Notes under the pieces: model-generated
What the model was told of the DNA's origin: nothing
Database searches by the model: none
Seen by the model: the letters and a program-made list of their open reading frames with translations, nothing else
Part shown: positions 40,309-50,705 of the stretch, in pieces
How positions within the stretch are numbered: the first letter of the stretch is position 1
Layout: each line of letters begins with the position of its first letter
Position numbers and translations under genes: made by a program
Assembly (NCBI GenBank): GCA_002211745.1
Contig: CP022114.1
Location: 3,256,645-3,320,644 of the forward strand
Length of the DNA stretch: 64,000 nt
Direction: 5' to 3'
Source: Kluyvera genomosp. 3
Lineage (GTDB): Bacteria; Pseudomonadota; Gammaproteobacteria; Enterobacterales; Enterobacteriaceae

Positions 40309-40350
40309 TTATCGGGCCTACTGGTCGATTATCGATCGTAGGCCCGATAA
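40309..40350. repeat. BIME-like inverted repeat between ybjI and mdfA
   Basis: TTATCGGGCCTAC at 40309-40321 and GTAGGCCCGATAA at 40338-40350 are perfect 13-bp inverted copies of a REP-type unit, with 16 bp between them. It lies between two convergent genes, 17 bp after the ybjI stop, and could end or stabilise both transcripts. Confidence 0.75.
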
Positions 40351-40361
40351 GCTGCGTAGCG

Positions 40362-41594
40362 TTATTGCGGCTGTAAGCCGCTGCCGACCGTTTTATCCCG
40401 CAGGAACATCACCATCAGCCCCAGCCACAGCAAACCACCGGCCAGGTTGAACAGGCTGAATAAGCCAATTCCCCCAACAGGTACATGTGTTTACTCAGCT
40501 CAATGCCGACGGTAAAGATCAGCATTTGCAGCATGCCCATCGCCGCGGAGACCGTACCTTTGCTCATCTCGCTGGCAAACAGCGTCAAACGCACCAGCCC
40601 GGCGTTCGCCAGACCAATCCCGAAGGCGTAGAAGCTTAATCCGGCGGTCATCCACAGATAGGCATGAGACGACACCACCGTCGCCGCAGCGGCCAGAATA
40701 AGGCCAAACATAATGGGATATCCCCCGCGACGATCAGCGCGCGCACCGTGCGGCGCGAAGTCAGACGCGCCAGCACAAGGTTCCCGAGGATCAGCGCGCC
40801 GAAAATCGGCACCTGCAGCAGGCCGTATTCATAGCTGCTCGCACCCTCACCGCTAATAATAATCACCGGAGACTGCGCAATCCACGCCAGCAGCGGCAGG
40901 CTGACAAAACCCGTCGCCAGCGCGCCCGCCACGAAGCGGCCATTTTTCAGCACTTCGCGATAATCTCGCCCCAGCTCTTTTAACGACAGCTTCTCGCCAA
41001 TGCGCGTCGCCGTCTCCGGCATCTCTTTGTGCAGCCCGATATAAGCCAGGGCTGCCAGCGCCGCGAAGAGCACAAACATGCTCTCCCAACGGGCGACGTG
41101 GATCCACGCGGCCCCCACCAGCGGCCCCAGTAATGGCGCAATCAATGCGACGTTGGCCATCAAGGCGGTTATCTTGATACAGGTCGCCTCATCGTAAGAC
41201 TCCTGAATCGCCGCATAGCCCACCGCGCCAATAAAGCACAAACTCACGCCCTGTAGAAAACGCAGGAAAGTGAACTGCTCAATATTTTGCACCAGCAGAG
41301 TCGCCAGACAGGTGACGATAAACCAGACAACGCCAGTGAGCATGACCGGACGGCGGCCAATGCGGTCCGATAGCGGCCCAGCAGCCATTGCAGGAACATA
41401 CCGCCGGCAAGGTAGGCGGTCATCGAGGTCGGCACCCATTCATCGCCAGCGTTGAATTCCTTCACCACTGCGAGCATGCCGGGCTGGATCATATCGTTGC
41501 CGATATAGGTAGAAAACTCATAGAGCACGAGGCAAAGCGGGAACAGAATCGCCTTGCGCCCTAAGCGTTTCCGGGAAGAAGATAAAGTGTCCAT
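40362..41594 (-). CDS. mdfA: Multidrug efflux MFS transporter MdfA, frame interrupted
   Basis: MdfA (Cmr) is a 12-helix proton-driven exporter of chloramphenicol, cationic dyes and other drugs. It has about 411 residues and matches the E. coli protein. The membrane-embedded acid of helix 1 is seen in [17 protein letters not shown] (Glu and Asp). The MFS motif is [14 protein letters not shown] once one G near 41375 is restored. Two further losses near 40716 and 40472 fall in G runs. The ATG at 41594 places LGRK at the same position as E. coli LGRQ. Transcription runs away from ybjG. Confidence 0.93.
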
Positions 41595-41695
41595 ATGACT
41601 CGTATGCATTCTAAAAACGCGCAAGTTTAATCAATGCACGCTAGTGGTGATAGTCAATTATCACGCAGCTTAACAATTTCGCACAAATTGATGTT

Positions 41696-41729
41696 GTTAA
41701 GATTGGCTTAAGGTAGTTGGCACTATACT
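41696..41729 (+). promoter_or_regulatory. PmrA (BasR) box and -10 of ybjG
   Basis: GTTAAG-ATTGG-CTTAAG (41696-41712) fits the PmrA consensus YTTAAK-N5-YTTAAK except for the first base. TATACT at 41724-41729 is a good -10 placed 11 bp further on, so the box covers the -35 region as in known PmrA-activated promoters. ybjG is a reported PmrA/BasR target in Salmonella and E. coli. Binding is inferred. Confidence 0.75.
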
Positions 41730-41851
41730 CTACGCCATGCGACAGGCCGCCTTAAATTGCGTATAGCGAATCAGACAATGCCGCTTTACCCGCCAGAAAC
41801 GGCTTTTTAAGGTAGCTGTCATATAAACGTCATCTATTAAGCCGGAACGCT

Positions 41852-42457
41852 ATGCTGGAAAACCTGAACCATTCGCTGTTTTTGCTCATCAATGCCACCC
41901 TGCCTCGGCGGCGTGGGAAATTTCATTGGCGACATTCATCGCGCAGGATCTGATCCTGATCGTCCCCTGCTGGCCGCCGCCATGTGGTTATGGGGTGAAC
42001 GTAAGCAGGTGCATGCTCAGCGTCATCTGGTGATTAAAGTCGCGCTGGCGATTGCCGTTAGCCTTACGCTGTCGTGGACGATTGGCCAGCTATTCCCGCA
42101 CGAGCGTCCGTTTGTCGAAAACGTCGGCCATACGTTCCTGCATCACGCGCCGGATAACTCCTTCCCGAGCGACCACGGCACGGTGATATTCACCTTCGCG
42201 TTGGCGTTCCTGTTCTGGCACCGCCTGTGGTCAGGGCTGGTGCTGATGGTCGTGGGATGGCGATTGCCTGGTCCCGCGTCTATCTCGGCGTACACTGGCC
42301 GATGGATATGCTCGGCGGTTTCCTCAGCGGCCTCGTAGGTTGCATGGTCGCGCAAATGCTGTGGCACTCCATTGGCGCATTGGTTTACCCGCGCCTTCAG
42401 CAGCTGCACCGCATTATCTTCTCTGTTCCGATTCGTAAAGGCTGGGTGCGTGACTAG
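41852..42457 (+). CDS. ybjG: Undecaprenyl-diphosphatase YbjG (PAP2), frame interrupted
   Basis: YbjG is an inner-membrane PAP2 phosphatase that recycles undecaprenyl diphosphate to the carrier used for peptidoglycan and other polymers. It has about 202 residues. The phosphatase motifs are ERPF (C1 region), PSDHGTVIFTFALAF (C2, His) and SRVYLGVHWPMD (C3, Arg and His). Three single-base losses occur: near 41901 (INATPASAAWEISLATF), 41966 (IVPLLAAAMWLWG) and 42258 (joining VVG to MAIAWSRVY). The PmrA box upstream fits a role in polymyxin or envelope stress response. Confidence 0.92.
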
Positions 42458-42525
42458 CACTTCGCTCGCAGGTAAAATAACGCGCTGAGCCCGGCGACCT
42501 GCCGGGCATGTCCACCAGAGGCACT

Positions 42526-43281
42526 ATGGAAACACGACGCGACGAGCGAATTGGCCAACTGATTCAGGCACTGAAACGTAGCGATAAGCTGCATCTTAAA
42601 GAAGCGGCGGCGCTGCTTGGCGTTTCTGAAATGACGATTCGTCGCGATCTCAACAGCGAAAGCGGGCCGGTCGTGCTGCTGGGGGCTACGTGGTGCTGGA
42701 ACGCGCAGCGTGCCGCACTATTTACTGAGCGACCAAAAAACCCGCCTGGTGGAAGAAAAAAAGCTGGCGGCACGCCATGCCGCAAAGCTGCTCAAGCCAC
42801 ACCAGATGGCGTTTTTCGACTGTGGCACCACCACCCGTGGATTATCGATGCCATTGATAACGCTCTGCCTTTTACCGCCGTCTGCTACTCCCTCAACACT
42901 TTCCTCGCGCTACAGGATAAGCCCAACTGTCGGCCTATTCTTTGCGGCGGCGAGTTCCACGCCAGCAACGCTATTTTCAAACCGCTGAGCGAGCAGGATA
43001 CGTTGTCGCACCTGTGCCCGGACATCGCCTTCTATTCCGCGGCGGGTATCGACATCGAGATGGGCGCAACCTGTTTTAATCTGGAAGAGCTGCCGGTGAA
43101 GCACTGGGCAATGCGCCAGGCGCGCTATCATGTGCTGGTAGCGGATCACAGCAAGTTTGGCAAAGTGCGCCCCGCCCGCATGGGCGATCTGACGCGCTTT
43201 GATGTGATTGCCAGCGACACCAGTCCGGATGAAGAACTGGTGGCACTGGCGAAACAGCAGCAAATCTCGCTGCTGTATTAA
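42526..43281 (+). CDS. deoR: Deoxyribose operon repressor DeoR, frame interrupted
   Basis: DeoR represses the deoCABD and nupG genes and is induced by deoxyribose-5-phosphate. It has 252 residues as in E. coli. The HTH lies at residues 20-45 (HLKEAAALLGVSEMTIRRDLN). The effector domain has FFDCGTTTPWIIDAIDNALPFT and LCGGEFHASNAIF. Three single-base losses near 42683, 42703 and 42828 cancel, so the frame reads through but residues of about 53-100 are garbled in the raw translation. ATG 42526 starts METRRDERIGQLIQ. It diverges in order from dacC as in E. coli. Confidence 0.93.
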   Translation: METRRDERIGQLIQALKRSDKLHLKEAAALLGVSEMTIRRDLNSESGPVVLLGATWCWNAQRAALFTERPKNPPGGRKKAGGTPCRKAAQATPDGVFRLWHHHPWIIDAIDNALPFTAVCYSLNTFLALQDKPNCRPILCGGEFHASNAIFKPLSEQDTLSHLCPDIAFYSAAGIDIEMGATCFNLEELPVKHWAMRQARYHVLVADHSKFGKVRPARMGDLTRFDVIASDTSPDEELVALAKQQQISLLY

Positions 43282-43288
43282 TCAGGCA

Positions 43289-44487
43289 TTACGAGAACCA
43301 GCTGCCGAACCACTCGTGGAATTTCATCAGCACGAAGTCCATAATCCGGCTAAAGAACCCGCCTCTTCGACCGCTTCCATGACGATCAGCGGGCGCTGTT
43401 CGATGGTTTTGTCGTTGAGTTTAAAATCAATGGTCCCCACCACCTGCCCTTTGGTCAGCGGCGCGGTCAGCTGCGGCTGAGTTAAGCTGTAGCTGGCCTT
43501 CAGGTTTTTCAGCTGGCCTTTCGGAATCGTCACCGAACCGGCTTCCCGGCCCCAGATTCACTTCGCTCTTGTCGCCAAACCACACTCGCTGGCTGACAAA
43601 GGTCGCATCCGGCTTAATCGGGGTGACGGTTTCAAAGAAACGGAAACCCCAGGTCAACAATTTTTCCGACTCGTTAAACCGCACGCGATCGCTCTTGGTG
43701 CCCAGCACCACGGCAATCAGGCGCATATCGCCCTGGGTGGCCGATGACACCAGGTTGTAGCCCGCGCCGGCGGTCGTACCGGTTTTCACGCCGTCGACGT
43801 TGAGGTTGGTGCTCCACAGCAGGCGGTTACGGTTCGGCTGGCGGATATTGTTGAAGGTAAACTCTTTCTCTTTGTGTACCGCGTACTCTTCCGGCACATC
43901 GTGAATCATGGCTTTGGTCAGCAGCGCCATGTCGCGCGCGGTGCTGTACTGCCCGGCGCATCCAGGCCGTGAACAGTTTTGAAGGTGGTATTTGTCAGGC
44001 CAATTTTCTGCGCATAGCCGTTCATCAGGCTCACAAAGGAGTCCTGACTGCCTGCAACGTAGTCGGCGATGGCGATGCTGGCATCGTTGCCCGACTGGAT
44101 AATTACCCCTTTATTGAGGTTCTCTACGGAGACCTGCTCGCCCGGCTTGAGGAACATCACCGAGGATCCGCGCAGCGCCGGGTTGCCGGTGGCCCACGCA
44201 TCACGGCCAATCGTGACCATATCGGTCAGCTTGATTTTGTTCGCCTTCAGCGCCTGGCCAACCACGTAGCTGGTCATGATTTTCGTCAGGCTGGCCGGGT
44301 CCAGCTTCTCATCGGCATTGCCTTCGGTCAGTACCTTACCGCTGGCATAGTCCATCAATATAAACGCGCGCGCGTCGATAGCCGGCGCATCGGGCATCTG
44401 CTCCGCCGCCTGCACCGCCGGTGCAATCAAAAGTAAAAGCGCAGAGCCTGCCATCAGGCTCCTGAAGGCGTTAGCGTTACACATCAT
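43289..44487 (-). CDS. dacC: D-alanyl-D-alanine carboxypeptidase DacC (PBP6), frame interrupted
   Basis: PBP6 trims the terminal D-Ala of peptidoglycan pentapeptides and is anchored to the inner membrane by a C-terminal amphipathic helix. The signal peptide ends PAVQAAEQ. The active site SLTKIMTSY (Ser of SxxK near residue 66), [12 protein letters not shown] (SxN) and [11 protein letters not shown] (KTG) are all present. The C-terminal anchor reads [13 protein letters not shown] after the last shift. Four single-base losses (near 43963, two near 43555, 43365) bring the length to the 400 residues of E. coli. ATG 44487 gives the same signal length as E. coli; ATG 44514 is an alternative. Confidence 0.94.
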
Positions 44488-44718
44488 AAAAACCACCCAA
44501 GTATCCATTCCCAAAACACGCCACGACAGTGCCGTGCTGCACCAGGCCGTGAGTAATAACGTAGAAACTCTCTTAAAGAAACAGTGAGTTGGTAAAGTTT
44601 TTTAAGTTTACGCAAGATCCCCAACTTGTGCTTAAAACCTGACATTTTTTTTGATCAAGATTGCGTAAGCGTTAACTTTGCCGCACATTGAACCTTCGCT
44701 AAAAAAACGGGAGTGGTT

Positions 44719-45338
44719 ATGGTTACGCTGTGGGGACGAAATAATTCAACGAACGTGAAAAAAGTGCGCTGGACGCTGGCCGAACTCAACCTGCCCTACG
44801 AGCAGATTATGGCGGGTCAGGGCTTTGGCGTGAACCGCGACGCGGCCTATCTGGCGCTCAATCCGAACGGTCTGGTGCCGATGTTGAAAGACGGTGATGA
44901 CGTGTTGTGGGAGTCCAATACTATTGTCCGCTACCTGGCGGCGCAGTACGGAACTGACAGCCTGTGGCAAGCCAGCCCCATTCAGCGCGCCAAAAGCGAA
45001 AAATGGATGGACTGGGCCAACGAGACCCTGTCCCCGGTGCACCGCAAGATTCTCATCGGGCTGGTAAGAACCCCAGCGGAACAGCGCAATATGGCGGAGA
45101 TTGAAGCGGCCATTGAAGCCTGCGAGCCGCTGCTGGACATTCTGGAGAACACGCTGGCAAAACAGACCTGGCTCTCCGGCGAAGCGTTCGGCGTGGGCGA
45201 TATCGCCGTCGCGCCGTTCGTCTATAACCTGCTGGAAACCGTCAAGACCTGGCAGCCACGCCACACCTCGCGCGCTGGTATCAGCAGCTAGCAGACCGCC
45301 CGGCATTCCGCGACGTCGTGATGATTCCCGTCAGCTGA
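44719..45338 (+). CDS. gstB: Glutathione S-transferase GstB (YliJ)-like, one frame break
   Basis: This soluble GST has about 206 residues and is similar to E. coli GstB. The N-terminal thioredoxin-like domain starts [19 protein letters not shown], and the glutathione-binding turn is in [23 protein letters not shown] (residues 50-72). The C-terminal helical domain begins near residue 88. One C is missing near 45262; restoring it gives [25 protein letters not shown] and the ending MIPVS. E. coli GstB acts on bromoacetate and related electrophiles. It diverges from dacC and converges on the LacI gene. Confidence 0.85.
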
Positions 45339-45343
45339 TTTTT

Positions 45344-46352
45344 TCAGGTGCGCTGGCTGCTGCCGCGCACCTGCAACTTGCCCACCAGCCGGATATGAGC
45401 GGCGGTATCGTCGCCATCGCAGAGATAGCTCACCGCCATTCGACCCAACTCGTTATAAGCGAGCTGCACGCTGGTCAGCGCCGGCGTCAACTGATGGGCA
45501 ATCCGCTGATCGTCATAACCACACACCAGCACGTCCCAGGAATCGACACATTCAACGTTGCCAGCGCCTGATAGCAGCCAAGCGTCATCCAGTCGCTGGC
45601 GCAGAAGATGGCCTGCGGCGGCTGCGGCAGGCGCATCAGCTCCAACGTGGCTTTAAACGTGGCATCCAGCGACCAGTCCGTTTGCTTGATTAACGCTTCA
45701 TCCACCGTAATGCCCGCATACTCAAGCGTCTGGCGATACCCTTCCAGGCGCAGCACGCTGGCATCCATCCACTCATCGCCCATGATGTGCGCGATGCGCG
45801 TCACCCCTGCGCCAGCAGATGGTTGACGGTCTGACAGGCGTTAGCCCGGTCATCCGGCAGGAAAGTCGGCAACAGCGGGCGGTTGGGATCGTACTGGTTC
45901 AGCAGCACCACCGGCTTGTTGATTAACGGTTCAAAGGGTGAAAAGTCAAAGACGCGCGTTACCGAGCTGGCGAGAATGACTCCCGCGCAGTTGCGCCGCT
46001 CCAACTGACGGAGAATCTGCCCGGCCAACTCCATATCGTCGCCGTAATCGTAAACGGTCAGCAACGTATCACGCTGCCATGCCGTGCTGCTGGCCTCGCT
46101 AATGGCATCAACAAAGGGATCGTAATTCGGCATACCGCTGAGCAGCAGCGCAATCTCCTCCTGCCCGTCCTTACGGTGCGGCACGATAATTTTTTGATAG
46201 CCCAACGCCTGCGCCGCGGCATATACCCGGTCGCGCGTGGCATCACTCAGGCGAATTGCCCGACTATTGTTGAGCACCAGCGAAACGGTCGCCTGAGAAA
46301 CACCGGCTTCCCTGGCGATATCACTCATCGTTATCTTATTTTTTTTCTGCAT
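45344..46352 (-). CDS. LacI-family transcriptional regulator, frame interrupted
   Basis: The protein is about 336 residues. The HTH is at residues 9-30 (MSDIAREAGVSQATVSLVLNN), followed by a hinge helix and a periplasmic-binding-protein-like sensor domain (IALLLSGMPNYDPFVDAISEA to the C-terminus). Two single-base losses lie near 45806 (LLAQG to VTRIAHIMGDEW) and 45535 (joining to DVLVCGYDDQRIAHQL). GGAG precedes ATG 46352. It diverges from the glycosidase gene across a 145-bp gap that holds a perfect palindrome, so it is most likely the repressor of that gene and of the binding-protein gene. The effector is unknown. Confidence 0.87.
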
Positions 46353-46466
46353 GATTACTCCTTATCGCCGCCGACTATAGCACAGTTATCCCACATCTTT
46401 TTTGTGAACGCCCCAGCAGAATGACAGCCTTGTGATTGCGTATCCACCGTCAGTTAATAAATATTA

Positions 46467-46482
46467 GCTAATAATTATTAGC
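46467..46482. promoter_or_regulatory. Palindromic operator candidate for the LacI-type regulator
   Basis: GCTAATAATTATTAGC is a perfect 16-bp palindrome ending 15 bp before the glycosidase ATG. LacI-family operators are short palindromes of this size, often beside the ribosome site or start of the target gene. It overlaps the likely transcript start, fitting repression. It is a simple AT-rich palindrome, so some doubt remains. Confidence 0.6.
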
Positions 46483-46497
46483 AACGGAGAAACAGAA

Positions 46498-47575
46498 ATG
46501 CATTCACAATGGACCGAATCTCAGGCGCAAGCGTGGTTTAAACAACACGGCTGGGCCTGTGGGTTTAACTATTTGCCGCGCAGCGCGGTGAACTGGACTG
46601 AAATGTGGCAGGCCGACACCTTTGATGCCGCAGTGATCGATCAGGAGCTGGGCTGGGCGCATGATTACGGCTATAACGCCCTGCGCACCAACCTGCCGTT
46701 TATTGTCTGGGAAGCGGATCGCGACGGTCTGCTGGCGCGCATCGACACCTTCCTGAGCCTCGCCGCGAAGCACAATATCCAGGTCATGCTGACGCTGATG
46801 GACGACTGCGGCTTCTCCGGCGACGAGCCATACCTCGGCCCGCAAAAACCACCGCGCGAAGGCGTCCATAACAGCCAGGCTGCCGCCAGCCCTGGCCGCG
46901 CTATCGTGATGGATCCACAGCAGTGGCCGCGGGTTGAAGCCTACGTACGTGACGTGCTGACCCGTTTTAAAGACGACGCGCGCATCACCATCTGGGATCT
47001 CTACAACGAACCGGGAAACCGCGGCATCAACCTGTCGCCAACGGAATCAACCGAGTATGACGAAGCGCTGGAAAGCTACGCCCTGGAGCTGATGATCGCC
47101 ACCTTTGGCTGGGCGCGCGACGTGGGACCAACCCAGCCGCTGACCGTTGGCGCATGGCATATCGATCACGACAAGTACGGCACGCTGGAACATCCGATCG
47201 ATGCCGCCGCGATGGATCTGTCAGACATCATCACCTACCACAACTACAACACCGCCGCCGCCAGCTGAGCGTGCTGGAGAATCTGGTTCGCCGCAATCGT
47301 CCCGTACTGTGTACCGAGTGGCTGGCCCGCCATATGGATTGCGTCTTCAGCGAACAGCTACCGCTGTTCTGCGCCTTTGATACCGGCTGCTATCAGTGGG
47401 GTTGGTACAGGGCCGCACGCAAACCTGGATCCCATGGACCTGCGTGAATAAAAACCACCCTGATCCGCAGTCGCTCTGGTTCCACGATGTGTTAACGCCA
47501 GAAGGTAAGCCGTGGTGCGAGCAGGAAATGCAGCTGGTGAAAGGTTTAACGACCTGGCGTCGGCAGCAGCGTTAA
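46498..47575 (+). CDS. GH5-like glycoside hydrolase (mannanase/glucanase type), frame interrupted
   Basis: The protein is about 359 residues with no signal peptide, so it is probably cytoplasmic. It looks like a TIM-barrel clan A glycosidase. The acid/base Glu is in [10 protein letters not shown] (residues 162-171), preceded by [16 protein letters not shown], and the nucleophile candidate is Glu in [11 protein letters not shown]. Near the end [15 protein letters not shown] is typical of such enzymes once one G near 47401 is restored. A second loss lies near 47265. GGAGA precedes the ATG. It is paired with a sugar-binding protein and a LacI regulator. The substrate cannot be read from the sequence; a beta-linked hexose oligosaccharide is a reasonable guess. 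Confidence 0.8.
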
Positions 47576-47599
47576 TCTTATGACACGGAGGATTCATCC

Positions 47600-48884
47600 A
47601 TGAAAAAGTCGATATTGTTCCTGCTTGCCTGCTGCAGTTTCGGCGCGATGCCCATCGCACACAGCGCCGATCAGGTGGAACTCCGTTTTGCCTGGTGGGG
47701 CGGCAAGGCCCGCAACCAGGCGACCCTGAAAGCGCTGGAAGCCTTTGAGGCCAAATATCCCAATATCAAAGTGAAGGCGGAATACACCGGCTGGGACGGC
47801 TTCTACTCGCGTCTGACCACGCAGATCAACAGCAATACCGAGGCCGACGTTATCCAGACCAACTGGAACTGGCTGACGCTGCTGTCAAAAACCGGCGACG
47901 GTTTTTATGACCTCAATAAACTGGCGAAGCCTATTGGACTCGATCAGTTTTCTCCGGAGTCGCTGGCCAGCACCACGGTGAATGGCAAGGTCAACGCCAT
48001 TCCGGTTTCCGCCAACGTGATGCTGTTTTACTACAACGCCGCCACGTGGAAAAAAGCCGGCGTTGCGTTACCCAAAACCTGGGACGAACTGCTGAAGGCC
48101 GGGCCGGTATTTAAAGAGAAGCTGGGAGATAACTACTATCCATTGATTCTCACGGAGCAGGATTCTCTGCTGCTGCTGAACTCGTATGTCTATCAGGGCA
48201 ACCAAAAACCGATGGTCGATGAGAAAGCCCGCAAGCTCGGCTGGAACCATGCCGATCTGGTCGAGGCTTTCACCTTCTATCGTAAGCTGGTTGACGCCCA
48301 CGCGGTGCCGGACGCCCGTACCATGGCATCGTTTGGCAAAGGCGTGGCCTATGAGATGAAACCGTGGATCAACGGTGAATGGGGCGGCGTCTATAACTGG
48401 AACGTGTTGTACACCGCCGAGTCGCAGAATCTGGCCAATCCGGCGGATCTGGTGATGGGCCGTATCCGATGCGCGAAGGGCGAAAGACGCCGGCCAGTTC
48501 CATAAAACGGCGCTGATGCTGTCTATCAGCAAAAACACGCGCCACCCGGAGGAAGCGGCAACGCTGATTAACTTCCTGATGAGCGAGAAAGAAGGCGTTA
48601 TCCCTGTGGCGCTGGAGCGCGGCGTGCCGCTAAGCAAGTCAGGTGAAAAAATCCTGCGCGACGCGGGCCTGTTAACCGATGACGACCCGGTGATTTCCGG
48701 GCTACTGCAGTCCGCCTCGCTGCCGAATAAGTCGAAGGCGCTGCCGTACCTTGAAGATCCGCAGTTTGGCGCCTTGTTCAGCTCCGCGCTGCAAAGCATC
48801 GATTACGGTAAAGCCACGATCGACCAGGCCGCGACCAACTTTGAAGAGCAGGCTAACCGCATTTTACGTCGCATTATGCGCTAG
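47600..48884 (+). CDS. Periplasmic sugar-binding protein (ABC, CUT1 type), frame interrupted
   Basis: This has an N-terminal signal peptide (MKKSILFLLACCSFGAMPIAHSA, residues 1-23) and a mature part of about 405 residues. VELRFAWWGGKARNQATLKA and YPNIKVKAEYTGWDGFYSRL mark a family 1 extracellular solute-binding protein for carbohydrates. Two losses near 48466 and 48480 separate residue 288 from PYPMREGAKDAGQFHKTALML. GGAGG sits before the ATG, 24 bp after the glycosidase stop, so the two are one transcript. No permease or ATPase gene lies next to it; the following gene is bssR on the other strand. It must borrow a transporter or act otherwise. Confidence 0.87.
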
Positions 48885-48916
48885 CACGACGAGCAGGGGA
48901 CGAATGTCCCCTGGTT

Positions 48917-49299
48917 TCAGGTTTCCACCACGGGAGCCCCTGCATCCAGCTTACGAATGCTTTTCGTCAACGCCGCCAGACAGCGATCGAGCGTTTCTAC
49001 GTTAACCGCGATATATGAGGGGCAATCATAGCGCCCACTCATCAGGCAAACCGCAGCAGAGGCCATCGCCTCGCCGCCTGCCGCATCATTTCCAATTCGT
49101 TCAGTGACGTACAGCGCTTAAGCGCGACCGCGTTATCACGCAGCTCGCTGCACAATTCAAGCAGGTTAGTACGCAGATGATCGTTTTCACCGACTGACAT
49201 ATACCCCTTTGCCTTCCTCAGTTGCAAATAGGCATCAAGGTCAATTCGCGCGTTGATGAGCCTCCCCACCAGCTTGCGTTTCAGTTTGCTTTCCGTCAT
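48917..49299 (-). CDS. bssR: Biofilm regulator BssR (YliH), one frame break
   Basis: The protein is 127 residues, as in E. coli BssR. The start MTESKLKRKLVGRLINARIDL has GGGAGG six bases upstream, and LQLRKAKGYMSVGENDHLRTN is conserved. One G is missing near 49074; restoring it gives RQAAEAMASAAVCLMSGRYDCPSYIAVN and an exact 128-codon length. BssR in E. coli affects biofilm formation through indole and autoinducer-2 signalling, by an unknown mechanism. No DNA-binding motif is evident. The upstream in-frame ATG codons to 49335 are not conserved. Confidence 0.85.
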
Positions 49300-49539
49300 G
49301 CATTTACCTCCCTTGCCACCCATTGGCATTCTCATTATGAGATTACTTAACGTACAAAATGCTGCGCGATATCAACAATTCATCATTTGCAACATTTTTA
49401 ACAACAAACCAACCTTGAACATCATCGGGACTGGAAAAGGCCTCGACCGCCCTGCCCTATATCAGACTGTCATTGATGCCGCGTTAACGCGTCGCCGACT
49501 ACACTGTGACTATTCAGACGACAAAAAAGGATGTTGTGC

Positions 49540-50683
49540 ATGTTATTTCAGGAAAGAGTAAAGGTGACGGCCTGTGCATTAATGCTGTTATCCGCAAGCG
49601 CCTCCCGGTTATTGCCGCGCCGACGCAGGCCAAAGAGCATGAAAATACGGTCACTCTGGCCGCCGACCATGGGCTTAGCGAAGCCGCCCAGCAGTATCTG
49701 ATGCATTACCCTTCCCGTAGTGGCGTTGACGGCATTCGCCGCGCGTGGACTCCGCCGCGGTGTTTATTCCAAAAGGGAAAGCGCCGGAAGGCGGATGGCC
49801 CGTCGTGGTCTGGGCGCACGGCACCGTCGGCGTAGCCGGCCAATGCGCACCATCGCTCAATGAACGTACCGTCCGCGATAAACAGTACCTTAATACCTGG
49901 CTTTCGCTGGGCTACGCCATTGTGGCGCCGGACTATGCCGGTCTGGGTTCGGAAGGCGTACACCACTATCTCAATGCCCGTGGGAAGCGTGGAGCATACT
50001 GGATGGCGTTCGCGCCGCGCTGCGCCAGTTTCCGCTGAAGAATGAACTGACTCTGGTCGGTCAATCACAAGGGCTCACGCGGCATTTTCCAGCGCAGGAT
50101 TCCAGCCTCAGTACGCGCCGGAACTGAACATCCGCGCCACGGTATTAACCGGCACACCGTATTTTGCGATCGGAACCACCGCTGCTGATATTCTGCCGCC
50201 AGCAAAAGGGATAATCAGAACGCCGGAGATCCTAAGATTCCGTATATCTTCTATATCTACCTCGCCGCAGCAGACGCCGATCCCTCGCTGAAGCCAGAAG
50301 ATTATTTCCAGGACCGCGCGCTGCCACTGTTGGAACAGGCGAAAAATCTCTGTATCACACCGCTGACGCAAAAGACCATGCAGGCCGGTCTCAATGCCGG
50401 CAATACGCTTAAACCCGCGATAGAAAGCCTGTTAAGCAATGGGATCAACACCATGTTGTATCCGACAATGCATATTCAGCACCCGGTATTTATCGGTATT
50501 GGCAGCGCGGATATCAACGTTCCCACCGCCATGCAGCTGCGCTTCGCCGATGCCGTTAAAGCCGCCGGCACGCATGCAGAAGTACAGGTTTATGAAGGGC
50601 TTGACCACAGCGGTACCGTCAATCCATCGCTGCGCGATTCCGTGCCCTTCCTTATCCGGGCCGATGTGGCGAAAAAAGAGTAA
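49540..50683 (+). CDS. Secreted alpha/beta hydrolase (lipase-like), frame interrupted
   Basis: The protein has about 382 residues and a signal peptide (VTACALMLLSASASPVIAAPT once one base near 49607 is restored). The hydrolase fold shows WPVVVWAHGTVGVAG (oxyanion region) and the nucleophile elbow in LVGQSQG (GxSxG), and a catalytic His is likely in GLDHSGTVNPS. At least four single-base losses break it (near 49607, 49758, 49983 and 50080-50220). It resembles the secretory lipase/esterase group, possibly acting in the periplasm or outside the cell. The ATG at 49531 is an in-frame alternative start. It precedes rimO, where E. coli has no such gene. Confidence 0.75.
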
Positions 50684-50705
50684 TACGTCACCAGGCGGAA
50701 GGCAT

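Noticed and set aside
45345-45373. Perfect 9-bp hairpin CAGGTGCGC / GCGCACCTG as a terminator between gstB and the LacI gene
   Set aside because: It lies within the LacI coding sequence and has no T-run on the proper side for either gene.
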